The notes below the pieces were generated by a model. The model saw nothing but the letters and a program-made list of their open reading frames with translations. It did no database searches and was not told the DNA's origin. 64,000 nt of DNA from a bacterium SCSIO 12741 (lineage in GTDB: Bacteria > Bacteroidota > Bacteroidia > Flavobacteriales_G > Salibacteraceae), in contig CP073749.1 in assembly GCA_024398055.1 (NCBI GenBank), positions 3,410,594-3,474,593 on the forward strand. The letters are read 5' to 3'. Below, one piece after another: positions 44,091 through 52,549 of this stretch; the first letter of the stretch is position 1; the number at the start of each line of letters is the position of its first letter. Position numbers and translations under genes: made by a program.

Positions 44091-45014
44091 TTAGTGGATA
44101 AACTGGTGAATCGCCTGGTGGGCATTATCCTGGAAACGGCTGTTGGCCAAATCCGGAAAAATACTCTCCTGGTCTACAATCGGGCCCGTAAGAACACTTT
44201 CTTTACTGGCATAAAATCCACCACTTCTCAGAGCGTCATTACCGATGCCATCCACAAAACGCTTAGCGCCTTTTTGGAGGCTGTGAGAAAGTCCCAACAA
44301 GGGCATGAAAATGGGCATTCCTACATATTTGTACATGACTCTCTGAAGAAGCGGAAGATCATCAAATCCTTGAGTACCCCGAGTCCCACCAGGGCTCATG
44401 GAGATGAATCGCAGGTGTGGATGTTTGCGGGCCATGGACGACATCCAGAGCGTTCCGCCGTATTTTATCGCACCATAAACTTCCATGGGATCGAAATTCT
44501 TCCCAAAAAAACGACCGTTAAAAACGGAGGCAAATTCATCCACGGAAGAGGATTTAAGTTCGGGTTTTTTAATGCCCATTTTTTTGATTCCCCGAGCTGC
44601 TTCGGAGCTGGCAAAAAGGGCTACTTTATTCAACTTATTCGCCTGAACCATTTCCTCCAGAAGAACCACATGCCCTAGCAAGTTGGTTGCCGTAATGTTA
44701 GTGACGCCGTCTTTGGTCAATTGTTGAGGAAAACGGCCTCCGGTTCCACCTGCATTCATGATCAAGGCATCTACAGCTTCGGGTAGATTCTTCACGGCCT
44801 TTCTTACGGATTCTGGACTGGACACATCAATGATGATGATTTCAAAAAACTTCTTTCCCGTACTTTGTTCGAGTTCTTGTTTGGCCTTTTTGGCCTTCTC
44901 CGGATTTCGGCAAGCGAGATAGATTTTTTCGGTTTCAGGTTTCAAGGCCAATTGTCTGGCAGTTTCTTTTCCAATTCCGGCATTTGCTCCGGTGATCATT
45001 ATTGTCTTATTCAT
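44091..45014 (-). CDS. SDR-family oxidoreductase
   Basis: 307 residues from the ATG at 45014. Motif order: TGANAGIG (about 8-15), the NADP-type ACRNPEKAKKAK, MNAGG, the active-site Ser region LFASSEAARG and YGAIK (catalytic Tyr and Lys). This is the same subgroup as the SDR at 18989 but with an intact catalytic site. It is downstream of a DUF4345 membrane protein (46 nt gap), and the group follows an AraC regulator at 45538. The substrate is unknown. Confidence 0.88.
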   Translation of the reverse strand: MNKTIMITGANAGIGKETARQLALKPETEKIYLACRNPEKAKKAKQELEQSTGKKFFEIIIIDVSSPESVRKAVKNLPEAVDALIMNAGGTGGRFPQQLTKDGVTNITATNLLGHVVLLEEMVQANKLNKVALFASSEAARGIKKMGIKKPELKSSSVDEFASVFNGRFFGKNFDPMEVYGAIKYGGTLWMSSMARKHPHLRFISMSPGGTRGTQGFDDLPLLQRVMYKYVGMPIFMPLLGLSHSLQKGAKRFVDGIGNDALRSGGFYASKESVLTGPIVDQESIFPDLANSRFQDNAHQAIHQFIH

Positions 45015-45060
45015 GATTTTCTTTTTTTGATGATTAAAGGAGGGTAAGGCGAGGCTTGAT

Positions 45061-45456
45061 TTATTTTTTAGTGCGGTAAATTGAGAATAGAATGGCACCA
45101 ATAGTTCCTAATACAAATTCGAGGATAGTGGCTTTGACCAACCCATCGGCTGGCATTCCGTCCTGAAGAATGCTTAAGAGTCGTCCTGCACCCAGAGAAA
45201 GAAATACGAGTACAGTAACCAATGTAGAAGTGTAGGTAAGTCCTTTATTAAAGACGCCGAATAAAGCGAGTAGGGCGGAGGCTAGTAACAAAGCGCTGTA
45301 GGCCCTCACATCGTTAATGGCGTTTACGCTATCTGCAATGTCAATTCCACCACTGGCTTTCATGACCACTGGCATAAAGAGTGTGGCACCTCCGATAAAG
45401 GTGAGTAGAAGTCCTGATAGGATCAGGTAAGCTTTTAAGATTTTTGAATTTTTCAT
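45061..45456 (-). CDS. DUF4345-like small membrane protein
   Basis: 131 residues, four likely membrane helices (about 8-30, 50-70, 74-96, 105-125) with the pattern YLILSGLLLTFIGGATLFMP and VRAYSALLLASALLALFGVF. This matches the DUF4345 family, small integral membrane proteins often co-encoded with AraC regulators and oxidoreductases. No function is known. It sits between the AraC gene and the SDR gene on the same strand. Confidence 0.75.
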   Translation of the reverse strand: MKNSKILKAYLILSGLLLTFIGGATLFMPVVMKASGGIDIADSVNAINDVRAYSALLLASALLALFGVFNKGLTYTSTLVTVLVFLSLGAGRLLSILQDGMPADGLVKATILEFVLGTIGAILFSIYRTKK

Positions 45457-45537
45457 GACCTTGTTTTAATTGTTCGAAACAAAGGTCTTGAGAGAGGAGA
45501 GGATCCTTAGCTCGTTTTAGCTCAAAGACTTCTCATT

Positions 45538-46374
45538 TTAGCTCATGCGAAATTCACTGGGCGATTTGCCGAATTGAGAAGTAAAGTTTCGGTTGAAGGT
45601 TGCCAGGGAATCAAAACCCACATCATAGGCGACATCAGAAACCCGTAATTCCTCCGATTTGAGTAGCTCGGCTGCTTTATCCACCTTCTTGCGGTTGATG
45701 TACTTTTTGGGACTTTCATTAAACACTTCCTTAAACTTTCGTTTAAAGGAGGAAACACTCAAATGAGCCAGAGCGGCCAATTCTTCCAAAGAGAGATTGG
45801 CATACAGGTTCTGTTGGATTACGGTTTTAAATTCCACCTCATGAGGCTGAAACAAGGAAGCCAAAAAGTCAAGTTGCGAGGGTGCTTCCTGGGATTTGGT
45901 CATGAGCAAAACAAACTCTTTAAGCTTGGTTTTAACCATGGTGTCATCCGCTAGTTCCGGATTGTCGAGGAGGATGTCTATGCTTTCGCGGTAGTTTTCC
46001 AATAATCGATCTACCTCTACCTGCTTTAAGTTGTAGTCCACCTTATAGTTCGATGTAGACAGGTCAAACTCAAAGAGGTCTTCCACCAGCGAAGGGTAGA
46101 GAAATACACCTACCGATTCTATTCCATCTTTACAGGCATCCGTATCGTCGCTCGGTTCAAAGAAGTAGTTCAGGCATTTAGCGAGCATGGCCGTTTTACG
46201 ATTAAGTTTAAGGTAGTCTTCCGGAGCCCGAACGCCTACTTCGCCTTTGTTGACGAACATAAAGCAGGCTTCATCTTCCACATAATGCTTGATAGTGCGA
46301 TTGAAGAAGGGCATCGAAAGACGAATAAAGACAATCCGATCCTTGTATTTTATGACCTGTTCTTGAAATTCCAT
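45538..46374 (-). CDS. AraC family transcriptional regulator
   Basis: 278 residues. N-terminal cupin-like part (HYVEDEACFMFVNKGEVGV) and a typical HTH pair: LEELAALAHLSVSSFKRKFK and then VSDVAYDVGFDSLATFNRNF ending QFGKSPSEFRMS. The regulator precedes DUF4345 and SDR genes and likely controls them. Arrangement and sequence parallel the AraC/SDR set at 18.8-21.5 kb. Confidence 0.9.
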   Translation of the reverse strand: MEFQEQVIKYKDRIVFIRLSMPFFNRTIKHYVEDEACFMFVNKGEVGVRAPEDYLKLNRKTAMLAKCLNYFFEPSDDTDACKDGIESVGVFLYPSLVEDLFEFDLSTSNYKVDYNLKQVEVDRLLENYRESIDILLDNPELADDTMVKTKLKEFVLLMTKSQEAPSQLDFLASLFQPHEVEFKTVIQQNLYANLSLEELAALAHLSVSSFKRKFKEVFNESPKKYINRKKVDKAAELLKSEELRVSDVAYDVGFDSLATFNRNFTSQFGKSPSEFRMS

Positions 46375-46409
46375 GGATTAGGCAAAGCTCTTGAAATTAT
46401 TTGAAAAGA

Positions 46410-46913
46410 TCAATTACCTGCTTGCAGTGATCTGGCTCGTTTTTCTTTCCAAAGTTTGAAGGCAATAGGGATCATTCCACCGATCAACCCGACTTCCATA
46501 AGGAGGTTGTAGGATATTGAATTTAAGTGAAGGTTAACGATCCCATTGTCACAGGCCGTGCAAGAAATGACTTTGAAATGAGCATCAATAAAGGCAATAC
46601 TAATCAGAATAAAAAGAGTAGTTAAAACCGAATAACCCAACCAGATGGAGGCCATTTTGAAAGGCAAGTGACGAAAGTTTACCCAAACCACAATTGCACT
46701 CAATCCAAAAATGAGGTGATAAATAAAGTCCAGATTAATGATAATGTGTTTGCCATAAAACAGGAACGCATTTCCAGTACTCCATTGATAAAGATCACGA
46801 ATGAAGCTACGAATGGGGCCTACTGAAAAAACAGCCAATACCATTCCGGCCAGAAACCAAAACAGGCTGATTAGCCAAAACAGAAGTCGGTTTAGGACGG
46901 TTTTCCGAATCAT
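46410..46913 (-). CDS. Integral membrane protein of unknown function
   Basis: 167 residues, four predicted helices (about 8-30, 54-78, 86-110, 132-152) and a Cys pair in ISCTACDNG that could form a disulfide or bind metal on the outer face. No family recognised. It lies between the AraC regulator and the TMEM175-like gene with moderate gaps. Confidence 0.65.
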   Translation of the reverse strand: MIRKTVLNRLLFWLISLFWFLAGMVLAVFSVGPIRSFIRDLYQWSTGNAFLFYGKHIIINLDFIYHLIFGLSAIVVWVNFRHLPFKMASIWLGYSVLTTLFILISIAFIDAHFKVISCTACDNGIVNLHLNSISYNLLMEVGLIGGMIPIAFKLWKEKRARSLQAGN

Positions 46914-46979
46914 GTTGAAAATTAGGACAAAACGAGGTGGATAGCTGGTGTAAATCGTTAAAAAGGGTTAGCTAAGAGC

Positions 46980-47642
46980 CTAATTTTTAGCTGCTTTCTT
47001 TGACTTGCCACTGCGTACCTGAACAAACTTTTTGCGCAAGGCAAACATCACTGGAATCAAAACGAAGGTAATGTCCCATAGCGTTGGATGGACGAAGACT
47101 AAACCCGCTGCAATGATGGCGATAGCTGGTTCGGTTAGAATTTGCCTTTTGGTAAGTAGGATCAATTCTTCAGGCAATCCTTCAATAACCAATGAATTCT
47201 TTGGGCTTGTAGCGTAGTTAAAACTCAAAAATGAAAACAATCCAATCAGCACCAGATTCAAACTAAAAAAGACCTTGATAGCAATATTATCTGGGAAATT
47301 GGTCACATAGGCATTCCAAAAGGGAACCAGCATGATCATGGCCATAAAGAGCAATTGAAACCACATGAAGGTTTGATTGACCCGCTTAATCATTCCAAAG
47401 TGCTCCAGGTGTTTCATCCAGTAAATAGCTACCGTTACAAAGGCAATGAAAAAGCCACCCATACTGCTCAACTGACGAAGTAGAAATTTGGTGAGTTCTC
47501 CGGTATTGGTAATGTTACCCATTTCAGGCAATTCCAGGCTCAATATCATGATGGTCATAGCCGTTCCAATAACAAAGTCGGAAAGGAACTTTAACCGGGT
47601 TCGCCATTCCGTGGCTTCCAGGTCCTTAAAAACATCCTTCAT
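46980..47642 (-). CDS. TMEM175/DUF1211-family membrane protein
   Basis: 220 residues with about six hydrophobic helices. The first helix carries FLSDFVIGTAMTIMILSLEL, related to the FSD motif that lines the filter of bacterial TMEM175 potassium channels. The rest (WMKHLEHFGMIKRVNQTFMW, LLFMAMIMLVPFWNAYV) fits the DUF1211 order. Bacterial members are weakly selective potassium channels; the altered LSD instead of FSD is a difference to note. A perfect -7 element lies at 47679-47686. Confidence 0.8.
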   Translation of the reverse strand: MKDVFKDLEATEWRTRLKFLSDFVIGTAMTIMILSLELPEMGNITNTGELTKFLLRQLSSMGGFFIAFVTVAIYWMKHLEHFGMIKRVNQTFMWFQLLFMAMIMLVPFWNAYVTNFPDNIAIKVFFSLNLVLIGLFSFLSFNYATSPKNSLVIEGLPEELILLTKRQILTEPAIAIIAAGLVFVHPTLWDITFVLIPVMFALRKKFVQVRSGKSKKAAKN

Positions 47643-47678
47643 ACAATCCTAAAAGTTTCATTCAGAGTAGTGGGGTAT

Positions 47679-47686
47679 CAAAGGTA
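47679..47686 (-). promoter_or_regulatory. TAnnTTTG -7 element for the TMEM175-like gene
   Basis: TACCTTTG on the minus strand, 36 nt before the ATG at 47642. Confidence 0.5.
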
Positions 47687-47799
47687 ATCCACGGCTCATC
47701 GATTCGGAGAGGGAAGGTACAATCTATCCTGATTTTTTCAAGCGATCAATCTATACTTATCAGTAGGAAAAGGGAATATGTTGTTATAACTGCCTGAAG

Positions 47800-48471
47800 C
47801 TATTTACCTTGGGCAGCCAACATTACCTCGTTGCGATTTAAAACCAAAATCCTGGAATCGCTTTTTAAAGAGTTGAGGTAAGAAAGTCTCATGGCTCTGG
47901 CTACAAGGCTTCCATGAATCGGGGTATATTTTCGAAGAGAAGGAATGGCTCGAATGAGCGGAGTAAAAAAGAGGGCAGCAATTTCTTCCGCTTTTCGGCT
48001 TTTATCACGTTTTCCCATTAACCCATTGGGCTGAAGGATAACCGTTTTGTCAAAACCCAATGCTTTTACCGATTCTTCCAATTGCGCCTTCATTCTTCGG
48101 TAGTAGTTGTTCGATTTTAACAGGGCAAACGGAGAAGAAACCAAAACATAGTGGGTAATACCATTTTGAGCCCCACATTGAGCCGCTCTAAATTGATAAG
48201 TGTAATCCACCACGAATTGGTTTTCGCGGCTTCCGGCTTGCCTTAAGGTAGTGCCCAAACAAGAAAATAGAACATCTCCCTTCACTTGACCGAGGTAGTC
48301 ATCTTCCCGGGTAAAGTCGATGATACATTCCTCTATTTTCGGATGCTCAAAGGACTTTCTCCGAACAATAACCCGAATCTTTTCACATTGAGGATCTTCG
48401 ATAAGTTCCTGAACGAGAAACTTTCCCACTAAACCAGTTGCTCCAACAACTACCGCTGTGTATTTCATCAT
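47800..48471 (-). CDS. HTATIP2-like NAD(P)-binding oxidoreductase
   Basis: 223 residues. Rossmann motif VVVGATGLVGKFLV at the N-terminus and the atypical SDR order of HTATIP2/TIP30-like proteins: VRRKSFEHPK, DVLFSCLGTTLRQAGS, FVVDYTYQFRAAQ, YVLVSSPFALLKSNNYYRR and VILQPNGLMGKRDKSRKAE. It starts 1 nt after the stop of the SDR gene, so both are one operon. Nucleotide binding is expected; the substrate is unknown. Confidence 0.82.
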   Translation of the reverse strand: MMKYTAVVVGATGLVGKFLVQELIEDPQCEKIRVIVRRKSFEHPKIEECIIDFTREDDYLGQVKGDVLFSCLGTTLRQAGSRENQFVVDYTYQFRAAQCGAQNGITHYVLVSSPFALLKSNNYYRRMKAQLEESVKALGFDKTVILQPNGLMGKRDKSRKAEEIAALFFTPLIRAIPSLRKYTPIHGSLVARAMRLSYLNSLKSDSRILVLNRNEVMLAAQGK

Positions 48472-48472
48472 C

Positions 48473-49366
48473 TTAAAAGCTTACGCCAGTATATTGTTCA
48501 GATATAGTCCAAAGCCGGTCAGCTACTTTTTTGTCAAAGGCTTTTTTGTCCATTTCGGCCAAGGTGGGATAACCACGAAGCCCAATTTTAGGTCCGTAGT
48601 ATTCCATGGGCTTAACCCGATCGTCGGTGGCTGCTCTCAGGGCGGGTAGAGCACCCATCCATACCGGTTGAGCCAGTATTTTGCTTAGCCATCCTCCAAT
48701 CCCAATGGTTTGCTGTCGTTCGGTAGCTGAGAGCCCCGGGTGAGCCGCCACAGAAAGCGAGGTGGATTGGGCCAGGTCAAATTTTTCTTGCAAGCTTCTA
48801 ACGAACAAGAGGTTGGCCAGTTTGCTATCGCCATACGATTTCATCCGGCTGTATTTACGTTTTTCCCAATTCAAATCGTCAAAATCAATATTCCCTGATT
48901 TGTGTCCTCCGCTACTCATGGTCACCACTCTTGAATGAGGTGTTTGAATGAGGATGGGGTAAAGGAGTCCCGTAAGGGCAAAATGACCGTAGTGGTTAGT
49001 AGCCAGGTGCATTTCAGTGCCTTGGGGAGTAGTCATTCGCTCTTTTAGATTGACCACTCCGGCATTGTTGATGAGGAGGTCCAGCCGGGTATATTTAGAG
49101 ATAAAGGTTTGAGCACAGCTATGAATGGAATCCAGGTTCGTCAGATCCAGTGCAATAACGTCACCGTGAATTTTAGACCCCAGGGATTTTTCCATTTGAG
49201 CCAGTGCCTGTTCACCTTTGGAAACCGTTCTACAGGCAATTACAATGGTCGCTCCTTTTTTGGCCAGTTGCAGGCCAATTTCATAACCCAGTCCTATATT
49301 CCCACCGGTGATCAGGGCAATTTTTCCTTCCTGAATGGGAATGTCTTCTGAAGTCCAGTTTTTCAT
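48473..49366 (-). CDS. SDR-family oxidoreductase (retinol dehydrogenase-like)
   Basis: 297 residues with all classical motifs: TGGNIGLG, ACRTVSKG, NNAGV, the catalytic Ser in VTMSSGGHKS and YGDSK. The C-terminal part (VAAHPGLSATE, AATDDRVKPMEYYGP) is typical of the retinol dehydrogenase/WWOX-type extended group. It follows a Crp/Fnr regulator by about 70 nt and precedes the HTATIP2-like gene. A -7 element lies at 49386-49393. Confidence 0.9.
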   Translation of the reverse strand: MKNWTSEDIPIQEGKIALITGGNIGLGYEIGLQLAKKGATIVIACRTVSKGEQALAQMEKSLGSKIHGDVIALDLTNLDSIHSCAQTFISKYTRLDLLINNAGVVNLKERMTTPQGTEMHLATNHYGHFALTGLLYPILIQTPHSRVVTMSSGGHKSGNIDFDDLNWEKRKYSRMKSYGDSKLANLLFVRSLQEKFDLAQSTSLSVAAHPGLSATERQQTIGIGGWLSKILAQPVWMGALPALRAATDDRVKPMEYYGPKIGLRGYPTLAEMDKKAFDKKVADRLWTISEQYTGVSF

Positions 49367-49385
49367 TTCTCCGTCTTTGCTTACG

Positions 49386-49393
49386 CAAAGTTA
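49386..49393 (-). promoter_or_regulatory. TAnnTTTG -7 element for the SDR operon
   Basis: TAACTTTG on the minus strand, 19 nt before the ATG at 49366. Confidence 0.5.
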
Positions 49394-49433
49394 GAGGGGG
49401 ACAATCAGGCAAATCTGAAACTACTTTCAGAAA

Positions 49434-49979
49434 TCAGAGTTTGTGTTTGATCTTGCTCAGCCATTGGGGAGTGATTCCTAAAAAATTGGCGATGTACTTG
49501 GAGGGCACTTGTTGCAGAATCTGGGGGTAGTGCTCGTGCAGGTATTGGAGCATTTCTTCGCTATTCAAGCTTATGAGCATGGCCCGAAGGTCATTTTTTT
49601 CCAAAAGCGTTTGAACTCCATATTGATGAAAGGGGCTGGTCAAATCAAGTGCATTCAGGTGTTCGGTAACAGCACTTTTTTTGATTTCGATCACCTGAGA
49701 GTTGGTAAAGGTAGCGAGTCGATACTTTGATGGTTGCCCGTTAGCAAAGGATTCGGCTACTGTCGCAATAGGGTGAAAACCAGGAATAAAAAAATTGATT
49801 GCCCGTTCTTCACCGGTTTTGGGGTGAACGAAGAGCAGAACACAGCCTCCTTTCTCTACTACATAAAGGCTATCGGCCTTTCGGCCAACGGGCACCAAGG
49901 TTTCATGACTCCTGATTGTCCTACGATGACCAATTCGGTCAAACTCTTCTGAAAAGACGCTAAGATCAAATTTGTACAT
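49434..49979 (-). CDS. Crp/Fnr family transcriptional regulator
   Basis: 181 residues from the ATG at 49979 (a longer frame begins at 49988). cNMP-binding beta-roll (HETLVPVGRKADSLYVVEKG and EERAINFFIPGFHPIATV) and a C-terminal HTH (PSKYIANFLGITPQWLSKIKH). No sensing Cys cluster is present. It precedes the SDR/HTATIP2 operon on the same strand and likely regulates it. It belongs to the same compact subgroup as the Crp/Fnr at 22232. Confidence 0.9.
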   Translation of the reverse strand: MYKFDLSVFSEEFDRIGHRRTIRSHETLVPVGRKADSLYVVEKGGCVLLFVHPKTGEERAINFFIPGFHPIATVAESFANGQPSKYRLATFTNSQVIEIKKSAVTEHLNALDLTSPFHQYGVQTLLEKNDLRAMLISLNSEEMLQYLHEHYPQILQQVPSKYIANFLGITPQWLSKIKHKL

Positions 49980-50046
49980 CCAAACCAAGGTATTGTTTTT
50001 ACCAAAATAAAGGCTCGGTTATTCGGACAATTCTTAGTCTCTAATT

Positions 50047-50961
50047 TTAGCTGTCCATTTCTTCCAAAACCTTTGTCGCATTGTCGTTTTCAGGGTCCAA
50101 TTCCAGGGACTTGGCATAGGCTTTTCGGGCTTCTTCTTTTTTACCCAATTTAAGCAGGCATTCCCCATAACTATCAAAGGTGTTGTAGGCGTTGGGATAC
50201 AATTCCGTGTTGAGCTTAAAGATTTGGAGAGCCTCCTCATTTTTGTCCTCTCTCATGAGTTGATAGCCAAAGCTGTTGAGCGCACCTTCGGAGAGGTTGT
50301 ACTCAGAATCTTCCAAATCTTCCTTACGAGCAAGGTCTACAATTTCGGCTATGTTTTTTCCATCTCGATAAAGCTTGGCCAATTTTGTTTTGTTCATCAA
50401 GCGTACTCTTTCCCGTTGTTCTGCCAGGGTAGAAACTCCGTACTCTCTTCGCTCTTCATCAGATACTTGGGTACTGTCGATTTGATAAAGAGTCCAGGGA
50501 CCATCCTGGCTTGCTCTGCGGTATTGAGTTCCGTAAACCTGAGGTTTTCCTCTTCGCATCAAATCGCGATCTATGGCAGCAGCGAGCAGCCACTTGCTTC
50601 GACTGGTATCCAAATCCATGGCTTTGCGCATCATTTTTACCGCCATTCCCGATGCTATGGTATCAGCTCCATGCTGAAATATCATGGCCGCATGGAAGTA
50701 GTCGCTCGAGGTATTTACCTGGTTGGAATCGAGTAATTCATTTACCCGCTTTTGCCGCTGGTTGTCTCGCTCCGAGATCGCTTTCCAGTCTTTATTCATG
50801 GCTTTTCGATCACCTTGGTCGGCCTCGTAAATCTCCTTAAGTTCCCGGTTGTCTTCGATTACTTCTGGAACCATTTCCTCAGTCGTTTGAGGATTATTGG
50901 GAGTGCAGGCAAAAAGGCTTAAGGCAAGAAGAAGGAAGGTAACTTGGTTTAATGAATGCAT
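50047..50961 (-). CDS. TPR-containing lipoprotein
   Basis: 304 residues. Lipobox LFAC near residue 19. The middle has a helical region with DUF6624-like content (AERDNQRQKRVNELL, AIDRDLMRRGKPQVYGTQYR). The C-terminal third contains TPR repeats: NSFGYQLMREDKNEEALQIFKLNTELYPNA and NTFDSYGECLLKLGKKEEARK, in part. It is likely an outer-membrane or periplasmic scaffold. It is alone between the Crp/Fnr gene and the SUMF1-like gene. Confidence 0.78.
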   Translation of the reverse strand: MHSLNQVTFLLLALSLFACTPNNPQTTEEMVPEVIEDNRELKEIYEADQGDRKAMNKDWKAISERDNQRQKRVNELLDSNQVNTSSDYFHAAMIFQHGADTIASGMAVKMMRKAMDLDTSRSKWLLAAAIDRDLMRRGKPQVYGTQYRRASQDGPWTLYQIDSTQVSDEERREYGVSTLAEQRERVRLMNKTKLAKLYRDGKNIAEIVDLARKEDLEDSEYNLSEGALNSFGYQLMREDKNEEALQIFKLNTELYPNAYNTFDSYGECLLKLGKKEEARKAYAKSLELDPENDNATKVLEEMDS

Positions 50962-51088
50962 ATCAATGTTTTGGATTAAATAATGTTTTTAAAAGATTTG
51001 AGGAAGGGGTATAACGGGTTTATATCTCAATTAGCATGAGCGTCCCAAGATACTAATTCGAGAAATGAGGGAAGTTTTTTTGATCCAT

Positions 51089-51778
51089 TTATTCAACGTT
51101 TCGAGCCACTCTAAATCCTAAGTCGTCAATCTTAAAGGAGACCGGATGACTCCTCCTTCGGTTAGTGGCCAATACGCCGCGTTCCAAATCGCTCCAACCT
51201 CCACCTCGAAATATGCGGTAGGAACCATAAACGGTTTCGTCATATATGTCATTACACCATTCCCATACGTTGCCCAACATGTCATACAAGCCCCAATCAT
51301 TGGCCAGCTTGAGGCCCACTTCCTGCGGACTTTGATTAGAATTGTCTTTGTACCAGGCAATGTCATCCAACTTGCCATATCGAATGGCTGAGTCACCCGT
51401 TTGACAGGCGTATTGCCATTCAGCTTCAGTGGGCAACCTAAAACCCGAAGATTGAGAATCGAATTCCACCTGATCGTTTTCCGCGTTTATGCGGTAGCAA
51501 GTGGCTAATCCTAAACGCTCCGACAATTGGTTACAAAACCGAATGGCGTCCATCCAGGAAACAGTTTCAACGGGACGTTTATCGCCTTTGAAGGCCGAGG
51601 GGTTTTCGCCCATCACGGTTTCATAGAGTTCTTGAGTAACTGGAATCGGGGAGAGTTGATAGGCCTTAAGGTCTACCTTCCATTTTTGCTGAACCCGGTC
51701 ATCTCTCAGTTCAATACTTCCTGCTGGAAGCGTTAGCATATTACCCAGGGTTTGATTCAAATTCATGTTGGTGGGCAT
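51089..51778 (-). CDS. SUMF1/formylglycine-generating enzyme-like (FGE-sulfatase domain) protein
   Basis: 229 residues from the ATG at 51778, which overlaps the stop of the upstream gene (TAATG). The FGE-fold is clear: YQLSPIPVTQELYETVMGENPS, KRPVETVSWMDAIRFCNQLS, FRLPTEAEWQYACQ, LGNVWEWCNDIYD, RIFRGGGWSD and GFRVARNV. Proteins of this fold include sulfatase-activating FGE, EgtB and PvdO. The two copper-binding Cys of true FGE are not evident, so it is more likely a carbohydrate-binding or other oxidase relative. Function open. Confidence 0.85.
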   Translation of the reverse strand: MPTNMNLNQTLGNMLTLPAGSIELRDDRVQQKWKVDLKAYQLSPIPVTQELYETVMGENPSAFKGDKRPVETVSWMDAIRFCNQLSERLGLATCYRINAENDQVEFDSQSSGFRLPTEAEWQYACQTGDSAIRYGKLDDIAWYKDNSNQSPQEVGLKLANDWGLYDMLGNVWEWCNDIYDETVYGSYRIFRGGGWSDLERGVLATNRRRSHPVSFKIDDLGFRVARNVE

Positions 51779-52524
51779 TAACTCGGTTTTTTTAGTTGGT
51801 CGAAAAGTCGCTTCACCTGAAGATCGCCAAATCCGTAGATGCTTTGTCGTTTGCAAAACTCCTGGAATATGGGGCCAAATTTATCTGTGTTAAGCTCTTG
51901 CATAATGGATTGCAAAGCAGCGATGGGTCTTCCCGGGTTTTCGCCATTGGGAATTCTTTCCAAATGCGCTTTTACAGCTGGAGTGACAAAGGGATAAGAG
52001 ACGCTTAACTCATCGGCGGCCATCCTCAATGCTTCGAGTTCATCGTTCTGATAAAACTTCCATAGCTGAGCGAAGGGTTTCAGGCTTTCAATCTGAATTT
52101 TTTCCTCCAAAAGGTGCTCCAATTGCTCTGTACTATAGGTCCCAAAACCATAGAGGTTATGATTTTTTGGGCGAATCAGAAAAACAGATTTTACCCGATT
52201 TTCGAAAAGCAAATGGGCCACAAACCAAAAGTTGACTTGACAAAACAAATCATCTTCAAACCACAAGTTTACTTCACCGTCCTCCGGAATATTCCGGATT
52301 TTTTCCAGTTCGCTCACTGTATCATCCCAGTAATCTTGTGTGGAATAGTCTCCGTAAAATTCACTGATAAACTGAGCCCGGGTGGTGTAGAATTCTACCA
52401 GGGTATTCCCGTTCACCGGACCATCAACCAGACATTCCCGGGCGATGATGATTTCTCCATGCAGGTGTTTGGGAAACTGTTCTCTTAGGGCGTCGCCGTT
52501 GAGGATGTGAAAATTATTCGGCAT
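51778..52524 (-). CDS. DUF1835 domain protein
   Basis: 248 residues, soluble. The N-terminal FHILNGDALREQFP, VDGPVNGNTLVEFYTTRAQF and the following acidic segment match DUF1835, often associated with DUF3658. No catalytic mechanism is known. Its stop overlaps the SUMF1-like start, so the two are coupled, and it may be the regulatory partner of that protein. Confidence 0.75.
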   Translation of the reverse strand: MPNNFHILNGDALREQFPKHLHGEIIIARECLVDGPVNGNTLVEFYTTRAQFISEFYGDYSTQDYWDDTVSELEKIRNIPEDGEVNLWFEDDLFCQVNFWFVAHLLFENRVKSVFLIRPKNHNLYGFGTYSTEQLEHLLEEKIQIESLKPFAQLWKFYQNDELEALRMAADELSVSYPFVTPAVKAHLERIPNGENPGRPIAALQSIMQELNTDKFGPIFQEFCKRQSIYGFGDLQVKRLFDQLKKPS

Positions 52525-52549
52525 TGGTATTAAAATTTAGGCTTTGGAT

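Noticed and set aside
44094-44678. Plus-strand open frame of 194 codons over the SDR gene at 44091
   Set aside because: Shadow of the opposite strand SDR, which has all motifs and a proper terminator.
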